From Sideroxydans sp. (lineage in GTDB: Bacteria > Pseudomonadota > Gammaproteobacteria > Burkholderiales > Gallionellaceae): 64,000 bases of DNA. Every line of letters starts with the position of its first letter. Within the stretch, counting starts at the first letter, position 1. Below the pieces are notes generated by a model, which was given only the letters and a program-made list of their open reading frames with translations, ran no database searches and was not told the origin of the DNA. The stretch lies in contig JAQTTU010000003.1 of assembly GCA_028710605.1 (NCBI GenBank), positions 186,001 to 250,000 of the forward strand, in the 5' to 3' direction. Below are positions 24,603 to 34,031 of this stretch, one piece after another. The translations under genes and the position numbers were made by a program.

Positions 24603-26624
24603 CTAAAAATGGTAGCTCAATTTGAGCCGGTAATTCCTGCCATCCTGCGCGATCAAGTCCTGCGCATGCTCTTGTCCGCCGGGGTCGCTATAGCGCGTAT
24701 CGAACAGGTTGTAGATGCTGGCGGACAGCTCCAGATTCTTTGCCAGCTTTTCGCCGAGCAGCGTCAGGTTGGCGAGCCAATGCCCGCCGGCAGCCCCGCC
24801 CGCCAGAGTCTTGCGGCTGCCGGTGTATTGCAGTTCCAGCCCGCCGCGCAGCTTGTCCCGCACGGGCATCGAGCCGTTGAGTTTGACCAGATGGCGGGGC
24901 GAGTTGACGAGTTCGGTTCCGCTCTGATCGCGGCTGATCTGCCATGCGTAACTGGTGCGCAAGCGCACGCCGTCATCCCGCAGATGTTCGGCCTCGAATT
25001 CGACCCCGCGCGCATCCACTTGCCCCTCGTTGACGAAAACCAGCAGACCATCTGCCGGGTCGATGATCTGATTGATACTGTCGCTGGTTTTGCTGCGATA
25101 CGCATCGGCGGTAAAGCGCAGATTTTGCCGGGGACTGTGTTCGACCACGATCTCGGAAGTGGCGATCTTCTCCGGCACAAGTCCGGGATTGCCTTTCTGG
25201 CTGCCGCCCGAGGCGTAATACAGCTCGTACACATTGGGCGGACGAAAGGCCGTACCGTAGAGAAACTTGAGCGCGGTGTTTTGTGCAGAACTCCAGATCA
25301 GGCCGAGGCGCGGGTTGGTGGTGCCGCCCACGCTGGAGTAATTGTCGTGGCGCAATCCGGCATTGAGCAACAGCCCTTCGCCCAGCGTGACTTCATCCTG
25401 AACGTAAACACCTTCGCGCTTGCTGCTGCGTGTGTCATCCACATACGAGGTGTATGGCGCAATATCGTAATTGCGTTGATCCTGCCGGGAGTTGCTCTGG
25501 TATTCCAATCCGGCCACCGCTTTGTGTTGTCCGAAACGTCCGAGGAATTTCGCTTCGCCCCCGCGCCAATCTCCCTGCGCGGTGTCCTTGTTGAGCACTC
25601 CCGCAGCGGGATATATCCCTTCATAGCTATAACGCCCTTGAAACAGATGGGCGGCAATATCCCAATTTGCCGATACGGCTCCCGAGTAGGCAATATCGGC
25701 AAAAGCATAGCCGTCGTTGGTCCGCATGGCGGGATCGTTGAACGTGGAGGAATAGGAGGCGGTGGGCACTGCCTTGTCGCGGCTGGAATAGCCCCCCGTC
25801 AGGGTGATTCCCGCATTCGACAATTTGCCGAAAAAATTCTGGTAACGGTCGCCATCCATCCCGGCGGCCACGCCGTTGTTGCTGGACGGGAAATTGAATT
25901 CTGGAAAAAACAAATCCTGTCCGGTGCTGCGATATTTCGATGCGGACAGCAACAGCTCGGCATCGTTTGCGTAGCGCTTGCCGTAGCTCAAACGTCCCTT
26001 GCTTGTGTCGAAACTGGCGAGTTCGCCCGACACCTCCATCCCGTTCAGCTCGCCGCCATTTTTGGTGATGACATTAACCACACCGAGCACGGCATTGCTG
26101 CCGTATATCGACGAACCGGGGCCGCGCACAATCTCGACCCGCGCGATCAAATCCATATCCAGCGGAAATTCGGTGCCGATGGCGGCCTGGTCGAAAACAT
26201 TGTCATTGAGCCGGTTGCCGTCCACCAGCAACAGCACGCGGCTGTTGATGTCCCAGGTTCGCCCCGAACCGCGCACGCCCAGATAATCGTAGTTGCGGTC
26301 GTAGGAAATATTCATGCCGCGCACGCTTTTCAGCAAATCGGCCAGCGTGCGGTAACCGTAAGTCTTGATGTCGGCGGCGGTAATGATGGTTACGGCAGCC
26401 GGTGCATCAACGGTTTTTTGCGGGAATTTGGAAGCGCTGGAAACTTCGACCGCGAGCAATTCTTCGATGGACAAAGCGGTCAGGTCTGCACGGTCATCCT
26501 GTGCGGCGGGTTCTGCTGCGGCACGCGCAGGCAGCGCCATGCACAAGGCGAGTCCGACCAGAGGAATCAAAAAATTGACACGGGAAAATTCCGCTATCGC
26601 CACTCCCGGAATATCTTTTCTCAT
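24603..26624 (-). CDS. TonB-dependent outer-membrane receptor
   Basis: 673 residues. A signal peptide ends near ARAAAEP; then LSIEELLAVEVSSASK, the plug domain (about 65-170: VTIITAADIKTYGYRTLADLLKSVRG, VLLLVDGNRLND, IVRGPGSSIYGSNAVLGVVNVITK) and a 22-strand-type barrel ending in a terminal Phe (LKLSYHF). The LSIEELLAVEV start before the plug is common in receptors linked to yfiR-like genes. No obvious TonB box or N-terminal FecR-type signalling domain is seen. It is first in a run with yfiR and the CHASE8 kinase, so it may sense rather than only import. The ligand is unknown. The start at 26624 follows GGGAG. Confidence 0.9.
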   Translation of the reverse strand: MRKDIPGVAIAEFSRVNFLIPLVGLALCMALPARAAAEPAAQDDRADLTALSIEELLAVEVSSASKFPQKTVDAPAAVTIITAADIKTYGYRTLADLLKSVRGMNISYDRNYDYLGVRGSGRTWDINSRVLLLVDGNRLNDNVFDQAAIGTEFPLDMDLIARVEIVRGPGSSIYGSNAVLGVVNVITKNGGELNGMEVSGELASFDTSKGRLSYGKRYANDAELLLSASKYRSTGQDLFFPEFNFPSSNNGVAAGMDGDRYQNFFGKLSNAGITLTGGYSSRDKAVPTASYSSTFNDPAMRTNDGYAFADIAYSGAVSANWDIAAHLFQGRYSYEGIYPAAGVLNKDTAQGDWRGGEAKFLGRFGQHKAVAGLEYQSNSRQDQRNYDIAPYTSYVDDTRSSKREGVYVQDEVTLGEGLLLNAGLRHDNYSSVGGTTNPRLGLIWSSAQNTALKFLYGTAFRPPNVYELYYASGGSQKGNPGLVPEKIATSEIVVEHSPRQNLRFTADAYRSKTSDSINQIIDPADGLLVFVNEGQVDARGVEFEAEHLRDDGVRLRTSYAWQISRDQSGTELVNSPRHLVKLNGSMPVRDKLRGGLELQYTGSRKTLAGGAAGGHWLANLTLLGEKLAKNLELSASIYNLFDTRYSDPGGQEHAQDLIAQDGRNYRLKLSYHF

Positions 26625-26778
26625 CGCAACTCCCTTTGATGTGCATAGATACCGCGCCCGACCTTTTTTTATTTTTCCGGCATTCCGTCCGGCAAACACA
26701 TTCACAATTTGCCGGAATTTTTTTGCGCTCAATACTGTGCTGTATGACTCGTTGCGTCAAGCTACCCGCCGCCAAAGT

Positions 26779-26810
26779 AAAAAAGCCCGGCATTCAGCCG
26801 GGCTTTTTTA
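26779..26810 (-). terminator. Rho-independent terminator after sodB
   Basis: A perfect hairpin AAGCCCGGC / GCCGGGCTT with a four-base loop, flanked by A- and T-runs, 20 bases past the sodB stop. It may work in both directions. Confidence 0.9.
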
Positions 26811-26829
26811 ATACTGCGCTCCGAAAAAA

Positions 26830-27411
26830 TCAGGCGAAGTTCTTCGCCACGAAATCCCAGTTCACCAGATGGTTCAGAAATACTTCGACGAACTTGGGGC
26901 GCATGTTGCGGTAGTCGATGTAATACGCGTGTTCCCACACATCCACGCACAGCAGCGCTTTGTCGGCGGTGGTCAGCGGCGTACCGGCTGCGCCCATGTT
27001 GACGATGTCCAGCGAGCCGTCCGGCTTCTTCACCAGCCAGGTCCAGCCCGAACCGAAGTTGCCCACGGCGGAAGTTTGGAAGGCTTTTTTGAACTCGTCG
27101 AGCGAGCCCCATTTTTTGTTGATGGCATCGGCCAGCGCGCCGGCCGGTTCGCCGCCGCCCTGCGGCTTCATGCAGTTCCAGAAAAAGGTGTGGTTGGAAA
27201 CCTGTGCCGCGTTGTTGTAAATGCCGCCGGAAGATTTCTTGATGATGTCTTCCAGGCTGGCGTTTTCAAATTCTGTCCCTTTGATCAGGTTGTTCAGATT
27301 GGTGACATACGCCTGATGGTGTTTGGCGTAGTGGTAATCGAATGTCTCGGCGGACATGTGCGGGGTGAGCGCTTCGCGCGGGTAAGGCAAAGAGGGCAAA
27401 AGATGTTCCAT
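26830..27411 (-). CDS. sodB: Superoxide dismutase, Fe/Mn family (likely Fe)
   Basis: Converts superoxide to peroxide and oxygen in the cytoplasm. 193 residues with all metal ligands visible: H27 in [13 protein letters not shown] near 74 in NHTFFW, and D/H in [25 protein letters not shown]-like and FGSGWTWLV segments are typical of SodB; Gln in the NNAAQVSNH segment favours iron. No signal peptide. The start at 27411 ([10 protein letters not shown]) is preceded by AGGAG. It is monocistronic, with its own terminator. Confidence 0.95.
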   Translation of the reverse strand: MEHLLPSLPYPREALTPHMSAETFDYHYAKHHQAYVTNLNNLIKGTEFENASLEDIIKKSSGGIYNNAAQVSNHTFFWNCMKPQGGGEPAGALADAINKKWGSLDEFKKAFQTSAVGNFGSGWTWLVKKPDGSLDIVNMGAAGTPLTTADKALLCVDVWEHAYYIDYRNMRPKFVEVFLNHLVNWDFVAKNFA

Positions 27412-27797
27412 GGCAGTCTCCTGATTTATTGTTCGTAACGTGGAAATGGCGTAACCATTGACGAGCACTATACCATAGCTTTTCGCTTGGGTATTATTTT
27501 ATCGTGCACAAGCAAAAGAATCGCACCGCGCTACTTGTCCGCAAGCGCCTGAATACGGGCATCTACCCAAAATATATAGGCCGCTATTTTTATTGACGAA
27601 GCGGGGATGGCTGGGTAGGGTTCGCCCAGTTCAAATCGAGAACGAAAAGAAACGTTTCATCCCGGATAGCTCATTAGGCCGAGGACGCTTGTAGGAGCGA
27701 GCTTGCTCGCGAAGTGCTTTCGCGAGCAAGCTCGCTCCTACAATGAAAATACGGCTAATGGATAATCCGGGTTCATAAAAAAATTGGGGAGGCTTAA
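27412..27797. other. Intergenic region between divergent sodB and a secreted protein, 386 bases
   Basis: Contains REP-D at 27691-27741. Upstream of sodB is an AT-rich patch (about 27465-27500) where its promoter is expected, but no clear -35/-10 pair was found. A GGGGAGG ribosome site precedes TTG at 27798. Confidence 0.5.
27691..27741. repeat. REP-D paired palindrome (single copy)
   Basis: GTAGGAGCGAGCTTGCTCGC facing its inverted copy. It has the same GTAGG head as the other REP families and resembles REP types widespread in proteobacteria. Confidence 0.85.
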
Positions 27798-29582
27798 TTG
27801 GCAAATTTTTTTCCAGCAATTTCGTTGCTATTTTTTTGCTTGTTTTCAAGCCTGTCTTTTGCCGCCCAGAACGTGGCGCTCACGCATTCGGATGCTTCGA
27901 TCAAGGAGTTTCAACGCAAAGTCGTGCTGATAAATCCCGGTGTCGGCCACGAATCAATTGATGCGGAAATTGAGTATTGCCCGTTCAAAGGAAAATGCAA
28001 ATCGCGCGGAAGCTGGTCATTCGCGTTATCGGGCGACTTGATGGCAAGCGATGCGAGAATTCTGAACAAGGGTATTGGGTTTGGCCGCTTCGATGCGCTT
28101 TCCTTGAGCGGCAAAACGATAACGATTGCAGCGCCCTACGGCAAAATTGAACTCGACTCTGCGGGTGCAGTGCAAGGTGGCGGTGTCATGAGCGAAGCGG
28201 CTTTCCGCGCTTCCTTTGAAAAGGTTTTGTCGGATCGCGCGCCCGGCATCGCTCAGGCGCTGGCCGATGCGGTCGAACTCCGCGCCAAGAGTTTGCGCGA
28301 CAAAGAAGCCGGAACAGCGATGACCGGAAGAATGAAAAGCTCGGGGCTGGATGTCGCCACATTGCAGAACATGATGGACGACGGCTACGCGTTTGCCAGC
28401 TATGTGCCTGCGACCGTGGCGAACGTGACCGTTTCCGAAGCGGTGAGCACCGATGCCAAAACCGGCGCGAAAGAAATCAGCTATACGACCACGCTCAGGA
28501 CAAACGTGACCACGCATATTTATGCTTATCACTTCGATGCAAACACCAGGTCATTCAATTTCTACAAACAATGGTTCAGCCAATCCGGGCCGACGTTTGC
28601 ATCAGGCAAAACCTCCAAGACTTTCCCCAAGAACACCGAAGTGCAAGAGTCGCTCGCCACTCTTTATGCGACCGCTTATGAAACTGCGGTCGCCAACATT
28701 TCGCTGCAAGTGATGCGCGACGAGAACTTCTCCGTGCAAACAAAAATCACCGGAGTTGACTCGAACCAATTCAATTCCAATTTGCATGCCGGGCTGGACG
28801 TGCGCACCGACAGCTTGTGGACGGTGAGCCGCAGCATTGACGGCGCGAAGACGCAACTGGCCTTGGGCAAAGCGCGGCACGTGGCACCCGCGCCCAGAGA
28901 AGGCGAAGAAACGTATTCGAGTTTCGACAAAATCAAGGGCGATGCCGAACAAGGGGATCAGTTGTCCGAATTTCCATCCACCGGCGTAAAAGGAAATATC
29001 GGGCTGGGCGCTATCGAATTCAATTTGGAGAAAATCGGCAACGACACCCTGTCACTGGTTTCCGCCGACCCCAAACACGTGCTGGCCGGTTTGAAAGCGG
29101 GAATAGCCGCCGACTTGGGGTACAAACTTAATTCAGAATCATTATCCGAACTCTGGATTTCCTTCGATCTGGCTGTGGCGGGTGGTTCAAAATTCAAACT
29201 GGGGACAATGCAAATGAATGCGCCCGTATTCATTTCGCTGGACATCGGTCTGGAAAGAACCCTGTATCTGGGAAGCTCCGGTTTCTCGGTCTCGCCCGGA
29301 ATGAAACTGGCCTATAGCGAGCTGAATTCATCGGGGACGGACACGGTATCGGGCAACACCTACGATCTGAAACTCTCCGAAGTGACATTCAAACCCGGCG
29401 TATCGCTCGACTACACGCTGGACAGCTTCAACGAGTTCAGTCTGGGACTGGAATATCCGGTGCAACTTTCCGACAAAGGAACGTTGAAAAACACCGGCAC
29501 GGCGGTCGAAAATGCGTTGGGCAAAAACAAGTTCGGGCAGAGGCTCGCCATCTTTGTGATGTATCGCTGGAATAGCGACTGA
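27798..29582 (+). CDS. Exported protein of unknown function with beta-rich C-terminal part
   Basis: 594 residues from TTG at 27798, which is preceded by GGGGAGG at a good distance. A signal peptide ends near SFAAQN. The last 200 residues alternate hydrophobic and polar residues (SVSPGMKLAYSEL, LSEVTFKPGVSLDYTL, EFSLGLEYPVQLS) and end in FVMYRWNSD, so an outer-membrane barrel or beta-sandwich is possible, although the final residue is not aromatic. There are only two Cys (YCPFKGKC). I recognise no family. It is the first of three same-strand exported proteins. Confidence 0.65.
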   Translation: MANFFPAISLLFFCLFSSLSFAAQNVALTHSDASIKEFQRKVVLINPGVGHESIDAEIEYCPFKGKCKSRGSWSFALSGDLMASDARILNKGIGFGRFDALSLSGKTITIAAPYGKIELDSAGAVQGGGVMSEAAFRASFEKVLSDRAPGIAQALADAVELRAKSLRDKEAGTAMTGRMKSSGLDVATLQNMMDDGYAFASYVPATVANVTVSEAVSTDAKTGAKEISYTTTLRTNVTTHIYAYHFDANTRSFNFYKQWFSQSGPTFASGKTSKTFPKNTEVQESLATLYATAYETAVANISLQVMRDENFSVQTKITGVDSNQFNSNLHAGLDVRTDSLWTVSRSIDGAKTQLALGKARHVAPAPREGEETYSSFDKIKGDAEQGDQLSEFPSTGVKGNIGLGAIEFNLEKIGNDTLSLVSADPKHVLAGLKAGIAADLGYKLNSESLSELWISFDLAVAGGSKFKLGTMQMNAPVFISLDIGLERTLYLGSSGFSVSPGMKLAYSELNSSGTDTVSGNTYDLKLSEVTFKPGVSLDYTLDSFNEFSLGLEYPVQLSDKGTLKNTGTAVENALGKNKFGQRLAIFVMYRWNSD

Positions 29583-29614
29583 GCTTGTGCCGCAATAGAT
29601 TGGCGACGTTTACT

Positions 29615-29659
29615 GTAGGTCGGGCTTTACCCGACAAGTCGGGCTAAAGCCCGACCTAC
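29615..29659. repeat. REP-B pair, between two exported-protein genes
   Basis: Inverted REP-B arms with a slightly changed first stem. Confidence 0.88.
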
Positions 29660-29702
29660 AAGGGGGCGCAACAAATTTAAACCGTAATTTCTGGAGTGTT
29701 TT

Positions 29703-30905
29703 ATGAGACATATTTTGCTTGGTTGCGTCGTGTCGTTGGCCTTCATATTTTCGTCCTGCGCATCGACTGTTCCGCCCGTCCAAAGCAGTGCGCCGCAATC
29801 ATTCGAGGCGCAATTCATCGAGGCCTCTTCCGCCAGCGAGGTGTTGATCCGGGCCACGGGCAAAGCCAATAACGTGGGCGATGCAATTGCCGACGCGAAG
29901 AAGGTGGCGGTTTGGTACGTGCTGTTCGGCGGCGAATCGCCGCTGGTCGGCACGGCGGACAAGGCCAAGTTTGACGGGATTGCCGCCGGTTTCTGGGGCG
30001 ATTGCGCGAAGTGGGTGCGCTACACCAGCGACATCAAGGGCAAGCGGCAAGAGGGTTCGCAGACCTTGGTGGATGTGGTGGTAAAAGTGGATCGCGAGGG
30101 CATGCGCCAGTCGCTGGTGTCCGCCGGAGTGTTGCCAGATTCCGCGCAGGTGAATGAAGCGCTGAATTTGCCGTCCATCATTATCCAGTCCAATTCCGAA
30201 GTGTTGTCGATGACCGTGGCCAGCGCTTTGCGCAAGTCCGATTTCAACTTGCTGTCGGAAGAAGCGCAAACCAAACAGCACGGAATATTGAGCCAGCTGG
30301 CCGCATTGGAAGGGATCGCCGACCCGGCGTATGAAGCGGCGATGGCATCCGGTGCCGATGTGTATGTGAAAGCCCAGGTGAATATCGAGAGCGGAAATGT
30401 GGCGGGCATCAAAACGCAAAAAGCCAGCGTGGCGTTGAGCTCTTACGATACGGCCACGACGCAGTTGCTGGCCTCGGCCACAGGCTATTCGGCGGAGCGC
30501 AGGGCCGACCCGAGCGCGCTGACCGAGGAAGCGGCGCAAGACGCATCGTTGCAACTGCGTTCCGCGTTGACGCAAGCGTGGGGCAAAGCGCTGAAAGACG
30601 GCAAGATATTCAAGGTGTTCATCAAATCCGAAGAACCGCTCAGCGAAGATCAGGAAGATGCCTTTGTGGACGCGCTCAAGGCGCTGAAACAACCCAAAAT
30701 CAAGCGCCAGGCTTCCGGCAGCAACATCATTTCCTACTGGGTGTGGAGCAAGAGCTACGCCGATGCTTACGAGCTGTACAGCGCGCTCAAAGGCGAATAC
30801 GGCGGCCCGGGAAAACTTTCCAAAACGATGGAGAGCGGCAGATTGCTGGTCGTCAACATCAAGGATGAAGCCGCCAGCCCGTCTGCGGGCATGAGCGTCC
30901 AATGA
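29703..30905 (+). CDS. Lipoprotein of unknown function
   Basis: 400 residues with a lipoprotein signal (IFSSC lipobox, Cys at 19). The segment ATGKANNVGDAIADAKKVAVWYVLFG resembles the start of LPP20/FlgT-like domains, in which amphipathic repeats precede a mixed alpha/beta fold, but I cannot name the family. The centre has a NLPSIIIQSNSEVLSMTVA stretch like the TPM-type accessory lipoproteins. The start follows TGGAGTG. The next gene begins about 28 bases later and also has an LPP20-like N-terminus, so the two probably form an operon and may act as envelope partners. Confidence 0.65.
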   Translation: MRHILLGCVVSLAFIFSSCASTVPPVQSSAPQSFEAQFIEASSASEVLIRATGKANNVGDAIADAKKVAVWYVLFGGESPLVGTADKAKFDGIAAGFWGDCAKWVRYTSDIKGKRQEGSQTLVDVVVKVDREGMRQSLVSAGVLPDSAQVNEALNLPSIIIQSNSEVLSMTVASALRKSDFNLLSEEAQTKQHGILSQLAALEGIADPAYEAAMASGADVYVKAQVNIESGNVAGIKTQKASVALSSYDTATTQLLASATGYSAERRADPSALTEEAAQDASLQLRSALTQAWGKALKDGKIFKVFIKSEEPLSEDQEDAFVDALKALKQPKIKRQASGSNIISYWVWSKSYADAYELYSALKGEYGGPGKLSKTMESGRLLVVNIKDEAASPSAGMSVQ

Positions 30906-30933
30906 AAATTTCGATGCGGGAGAATTGAAAATA

Positions 30934-32016
30934 ATGCGACAAATTATTTTTTTATTGGGACTGTTGCTGGCGGGAAATGCATCGGCCTGGATGATGGATG
31001 CCGAAGGTTTTGGCGACACGCCGGAGAAAGCCAAGCTGGCCGCTTACGCGACCTTGGCGGGGCAAATCCGCTCCGAAATAAAATCCGTGACGAGCGCTTC
31101 GACCTCGGTCGTGAACAAACAGGTCGATAGCAATTTCTCGCTCACCTCGTCGCAAAAATCCGACCTGCTGCTCAAGGGCGTGGAATACGGGGAAGTCGGA
31201 AAAACCCAGGACGGATACAAAGTGGTGGCGCGTTTTGATGCCGACGCTTTGCATCAAACGCTGGCCTATTACGAAACGCAGACCGCGTTCGATCCTTTCG
31301 GCATTTCCGTGCGCACCGCCAAGGAAATCAAGGCTTCGTTGCTGATGTGGCAATCGCTGATGCTGCTGGGCGTGGCGGATCAGGACAGCGAAAAATTCCG
31401 GCAGGAACTGGATACGCGCCTGGAGCTGGTGAACGCCCGTTTGGAAAAAGGCTTGCTGCAAGTGCACAGCAACGCGCCGGATACGGAACTGCAAATAGAC
31501 GGGCAACCGCTACAACTGGATCAAGCGATTATTCTGCGGGCGGGCAACCACCAGCTTTCCCTCGCCGCCCCCGACTACAAACCGCTCACCAAAGTCTTGT
31601 ATGTGTCCAGAGGCAGCGCGCAAAGCTTGTCCGAGTATTTGATCCCGCTATCGAATGAAGGCCAGCGCATCGCGCTGAATATCGGCGACGAACTGGCCGG
31701 GTTTGTACCGCAGGCAGAACTGAAAACTGCGATGAACGAAATGGGCTGGACACTATCGGCGACCAGCCCGTTGCATCTGGACATTGACGGCAGCAGCAAT
31801 GTGCGCCAAAGCGGCGCTTTCTCCCAATACGATTTCGATTTCAATATCGGCATGTACGATGGCGAGAACAAACTGAAATCGGTGTCGTTCAAGAAAACAA
31901 TTACCGTCAGCTCATCCTACAAAAAACGGCAACTGGCGAACAAGATCATGCCGGAGATCAGGAAAGCCATTTTGCTGCTGGCGAATAACGTCGAGTGGCC
32001 GGCGCAAAATAATTGA
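30934..32016 (+). CDS. Exported protein with LPP20-like and PEGA-like regions
   Basis: 360 residues. Signal peptide to about ASA; then an LPP20-like segment AEGFGDTPEKAKLAAYA, followed by SVVNKQVDSNFSL. At about 180-235 a PEGA-type domain: LQVHSNAPDTELQIDGQPL and RAGNHQLSLAAPDYKPL. PEGA domains are small surface or envelope beta modules. The C-terminal 130 residues are unassigned. I use ATG at 30934; a TTG at 30925 is equally open but sits only 2 bases from the GGGAG site. Function is unknown; it belongs with the upstream lipoprotein gene. Confidence 0.7.
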   Translation: MRQIIFLLGLLLAGNASAWMMDAEGFGDTPEKAKLAAYATLAGQIRSEIKSVTSASTSVVNKQVDSNFSLTSSQKSDLLLKGVEYGEVGKTQDGYKVVARFDADALHQTLAYYETQTAFDPFGISVRTAKEIKASLLMWQSLMLLGVADQDSEKFRQELDTRLELVNARLEKGLLQVHSNAPDTELQIDGQPLQLDQAIILRAGNHQLSLAAPDYKPLTKVLYVSRGSAQSLSEYLIPLSNEGQRIALNIGDELAGFVPQAELKTAMNEMGWTLSATSPLHLDIDGSSNVRQSGAFSQYDFDFNIGMYDGENKLKSVSFKKTITVSSSYKKRQLANKIMPEIRKAILLLANNVEWPAQNN

Positions 32017-32052
32017 CCCGGCAACCTCCGCCCATTCCGCCGAGTTGCGCTA

Positions 32053-32096
32053 GGCATCGCGTGTAGAACGCCTATTGACGGGCATCTTCACGCGAT
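32053..32096. repeat. Family G palindrome, copy 5
   Basis: GGCATCGCGTGTAGAACGCC, then TATTGACGGGCATCTTCACGCGATC: a long arm match (GATCGCGTG / CGCATCG..). It lies 48 bases upstream of lipA. Confidence 0.8.
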
Positions 32097-32143
32097 CGAA
32101 TATTCAAAAACGAACCTCCGCCCGATTGTTTTACAATCCATCC

Positions 32144-33076
32144 ATGACCAATCCCAAACAAACCGGCGCGGCGAAAACGGCGCGCAATCCGATCAAAATC
32201 GTCCCGCTGCAAGAACGCCTGCGCAAGCCGCAATGGATACGCGTCAAGCCCGGCACGGGTAGCGGCTACAGCGAGGTAAAGCGCATGCTGCGCGAGCAGC
32301 ATCTGCACACGGTGTGCGAGGAAGCGTCCTGTCCCAACATCGGCGAATGCTTCGGCAAGGGCACGGCCAGCTTCATGATCCTGGGCGATGTGTGCACGCG
32401 GCGCTGCCCGTTCTGCGATGTGGCGCACGGCAAGCCGCTGCCGCCGGATGCCGACGAGCCGCAGAATCTGGCGCGTTCCATCGGCATCCTCAAACTTAAA
32501 TACGTGGTCATCACCAGCGTGGACAGGGACGACCTGCGCGACGGCGGGGCGCAGCATTTCGCCGATTGCCTGAGCGCGATACGCGCCGCGTCGCCCGAAA
32601 CAAAACTGGAAATTCTGGTGCCGGATTTTCGCGGTCGGCTGGACATCGCGCTGGATGCGCTGGGCGGCAGCCTGCCCGACGTGCTCAACCACAATCTGGA
32701 AACCGTGCCGCGCTTGTATGCGCTGGCGCGACCCGGCGCGGACTACACACACTCGCTCAAACTGCTCAAGCAATTCAAGGCGCGCTTCCCGCAAGTGATG
32801 ACCAAATCCGGCCTGATGCTGGGCTTGGGCGAGACCGACGACGAAGTGCTGCAAGTGATGCGCGACCTGCGCGCGCACGATGTGGAAATGCTCACGCTGG
32901 GACAGTACCTGCAACCCTCCGACGGCCACCTGCCGGTGCTGCGTTACGTCACGCCGGAAACGTTCAAGATGTTCGAGGTTGCCGCAAAGGAAATGGGCTT
33001 CTCGCATGCCGCTTGCGCGCCACTGGTGCGTTCCAGTTATTTCGCGGATGAGCAGGCGGCGCAGGCCGGTGTTTGA
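32144..33076 (+). CDS. lipA: Lipoyl synthase
   Basis: A radical-SAM enzyme that inserts two sulfurs into octanoyl groups on carrier domains. 310 residues from ATG 32144. The auxiliary cluster ligands are in [12 protein letters not shown], the SAM cluster ligands in CTRRCPFCD, and the conserved closing RSSY motif is [17 protein letters not shown] and GLGETDDEV are family landmarks. lipB does not precede it as it often does. Its 3' end overlaps the convergent PA2778-type gene by 40 bases. An upstream extension of the frame is not needed. Confidence 0.97.
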   Translation: MTNPKQTGAAKTARNPIKIVPLQERLRKPQWIRVKPGTGSGYSEVKRMLREQHLHTVCEEASCPNIGECFGKGTASFMILGDVCTRRCPFCDVAHGKPLPPDADEPQNLARSIGILKLKYVVITSVDRDDLRDGGAQHFADCLSAIRAASPETKLEILVPDFRGRLDIALDALGGSLPDVLNHNLETVPRLYALARPGADYTHSLKLLKQFKARFPQVMTKSGLMLGLGETDDEVLQVMRDLRAHDVEMLTLGQYLQPSDGHLPVLRYVTPETFKMFEVAAKEMGFSHAACAPLVRSSYFADEQAAQAGV

Positions 33077-34029
33077 GCGCTGTCGCGCATGTTGTTTTGG
33101 ATCTGCTGCAAAGTTTCCAGCGCTGCCGCCTGTTCCGCCCCGCCCAGACTGACTGCCCGCTTCGCATAGACCAGCGCTTCTGGATAGCGCTTCTGATCGG
33201 ACAGCGTTTGCGCCAGGTTGTTGAAAGCGATGGCGGATTCGGGATGGTGTTGCGTCGCCTGCGAGTAGGCTTGTTCGGCGCGTTGTATATCGCCTTGAGC
33301 GTAGGCCGCGTTGCCTTTGCCGATCAGCGCGGAAAGATTGTCCGGCCAGCGTTTTAGTGCCGCGTCATAAACGGCTTCGGCTTCTTTCGCGGTGATGAAT
33401 TTCTCCAACACCACTGCCGCTGCCAGATAATCAGATTCATTAGCAGTTTTCGGCATGTCGCCCGGCGGCACGGCCAGCATCGCCCAGTATCCCGAGCGCG
33501 CCCAGGTATGCTCGAACGTGCTGAGCGGCAACACCTGCCGCTGCTGCAAACCGGAGCGCAGGATGATTTCTCCGCGCGGCAAATCGTAGCCTACCACCAC
33601 CGCGTAATGCCACATCGGATACCAGCTCAGCGCCAGATTTTGCAGCACCACCACCGGCGTACCTGCGGCCACTTCCTGCAACACATCGTCCAGCTGCGGC
33701 GCTAGCGGGTAAGCGAACAGTCCGTTGCGGCGCGTGGCCGCCAACATTTCCACCTGCACGCTGCCCTCGCGTCCCGGCAGATAGACCTGCTCCACCAGTT
33801 GCTGCGGAGTCACCGCGACACCCGCCGCGTTCATTGCCATCGCCAGCGCGGCGGGGCCGCATTGGTGCGCCTCCTGCGCATGGAACGGCACGGCAGTGAG
33901 TTCCACCCGCGACGGCAATGCGCGCGGGTTGGCGTTGAGCAGCGCCTGCGTTTGCGGTGTGGCGCAACCACCCAGCCAAAGCAAAAAAAATGCGCCCGTA
34001 ACGAGACGGGCGCAGATTTTGTCAAACAC
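33037..34029 (-). CDS. PA2778-type lipoprotein: C39-like cysteine peptidase + TPR
   Basis: 330 residues: lipobox WLGGC (Cys 22), a papain-like/C39 domain at about 45-190 with catalytic Cys in [15 protein letters not shown] and His in [11 protein letters not shown], then TPR-like helices (about 220-310). PA2778 family proteins are regularly paired with PA2779, as here (2-base gap). The role is unknown. The start is GTG at 34029, straight after the PA2779 stop and without its own clear ribosome site, so translation is probably coupled. A terminator-like hairpin lies inside codons 5-15. It overlaps lipA tail to tail. Confidence 0.85.
   Translation of the reverse strand: MFDKICARLVTGAFFLLWLGGCATPQTQALLNANPRALPSRVELTAVPFHAQEAHQCGPAALAMAMNAAGVAVTPQQLVEQVYLPGREGSVQVEMLAATRRNGLFAYPLAPQLDDVLQEVAAGTPVVVLQNLALSWYPMWHYAVVVGYDLPRGEIILRSGLQQRQVLPLSTFEHTWARSGYWAMLAVPPGDMPKTANESDYLAAAVVLEKFITAKEAEAVYDAALKRWPDNLSALIGKGNAAYAQGDIQRAEQAYSQATQHHPESAIAFNNLAQTLSDQKRYPEALVYAKRAVSLGGAEQAAALETLQQIQNNMRDSAQTPACAACSSAK
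33983..34014 (-). terminator. Intrinsic-terminator-like hairpin inside the PA2778-type coding start
   Basis: On the minus strand TGCGCCCGT, a six-base loop and ACGGGCGCA (9 bp perfect stem) are followed directly by eight T. It lies 18 bases past the PA2779 stop and within the second gene's signal-peptide codons. Confidence 0.7.
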
Positions 34030-34031
34030 GG

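Noticed and set aside
22505-26639. Plus-strand open frames of 470-676 codons across the kinase and TonB genes
   Set aside because: They mirror well-conserved proteins on the other strand and have His/Gln/Arg-rich composition with no domain.
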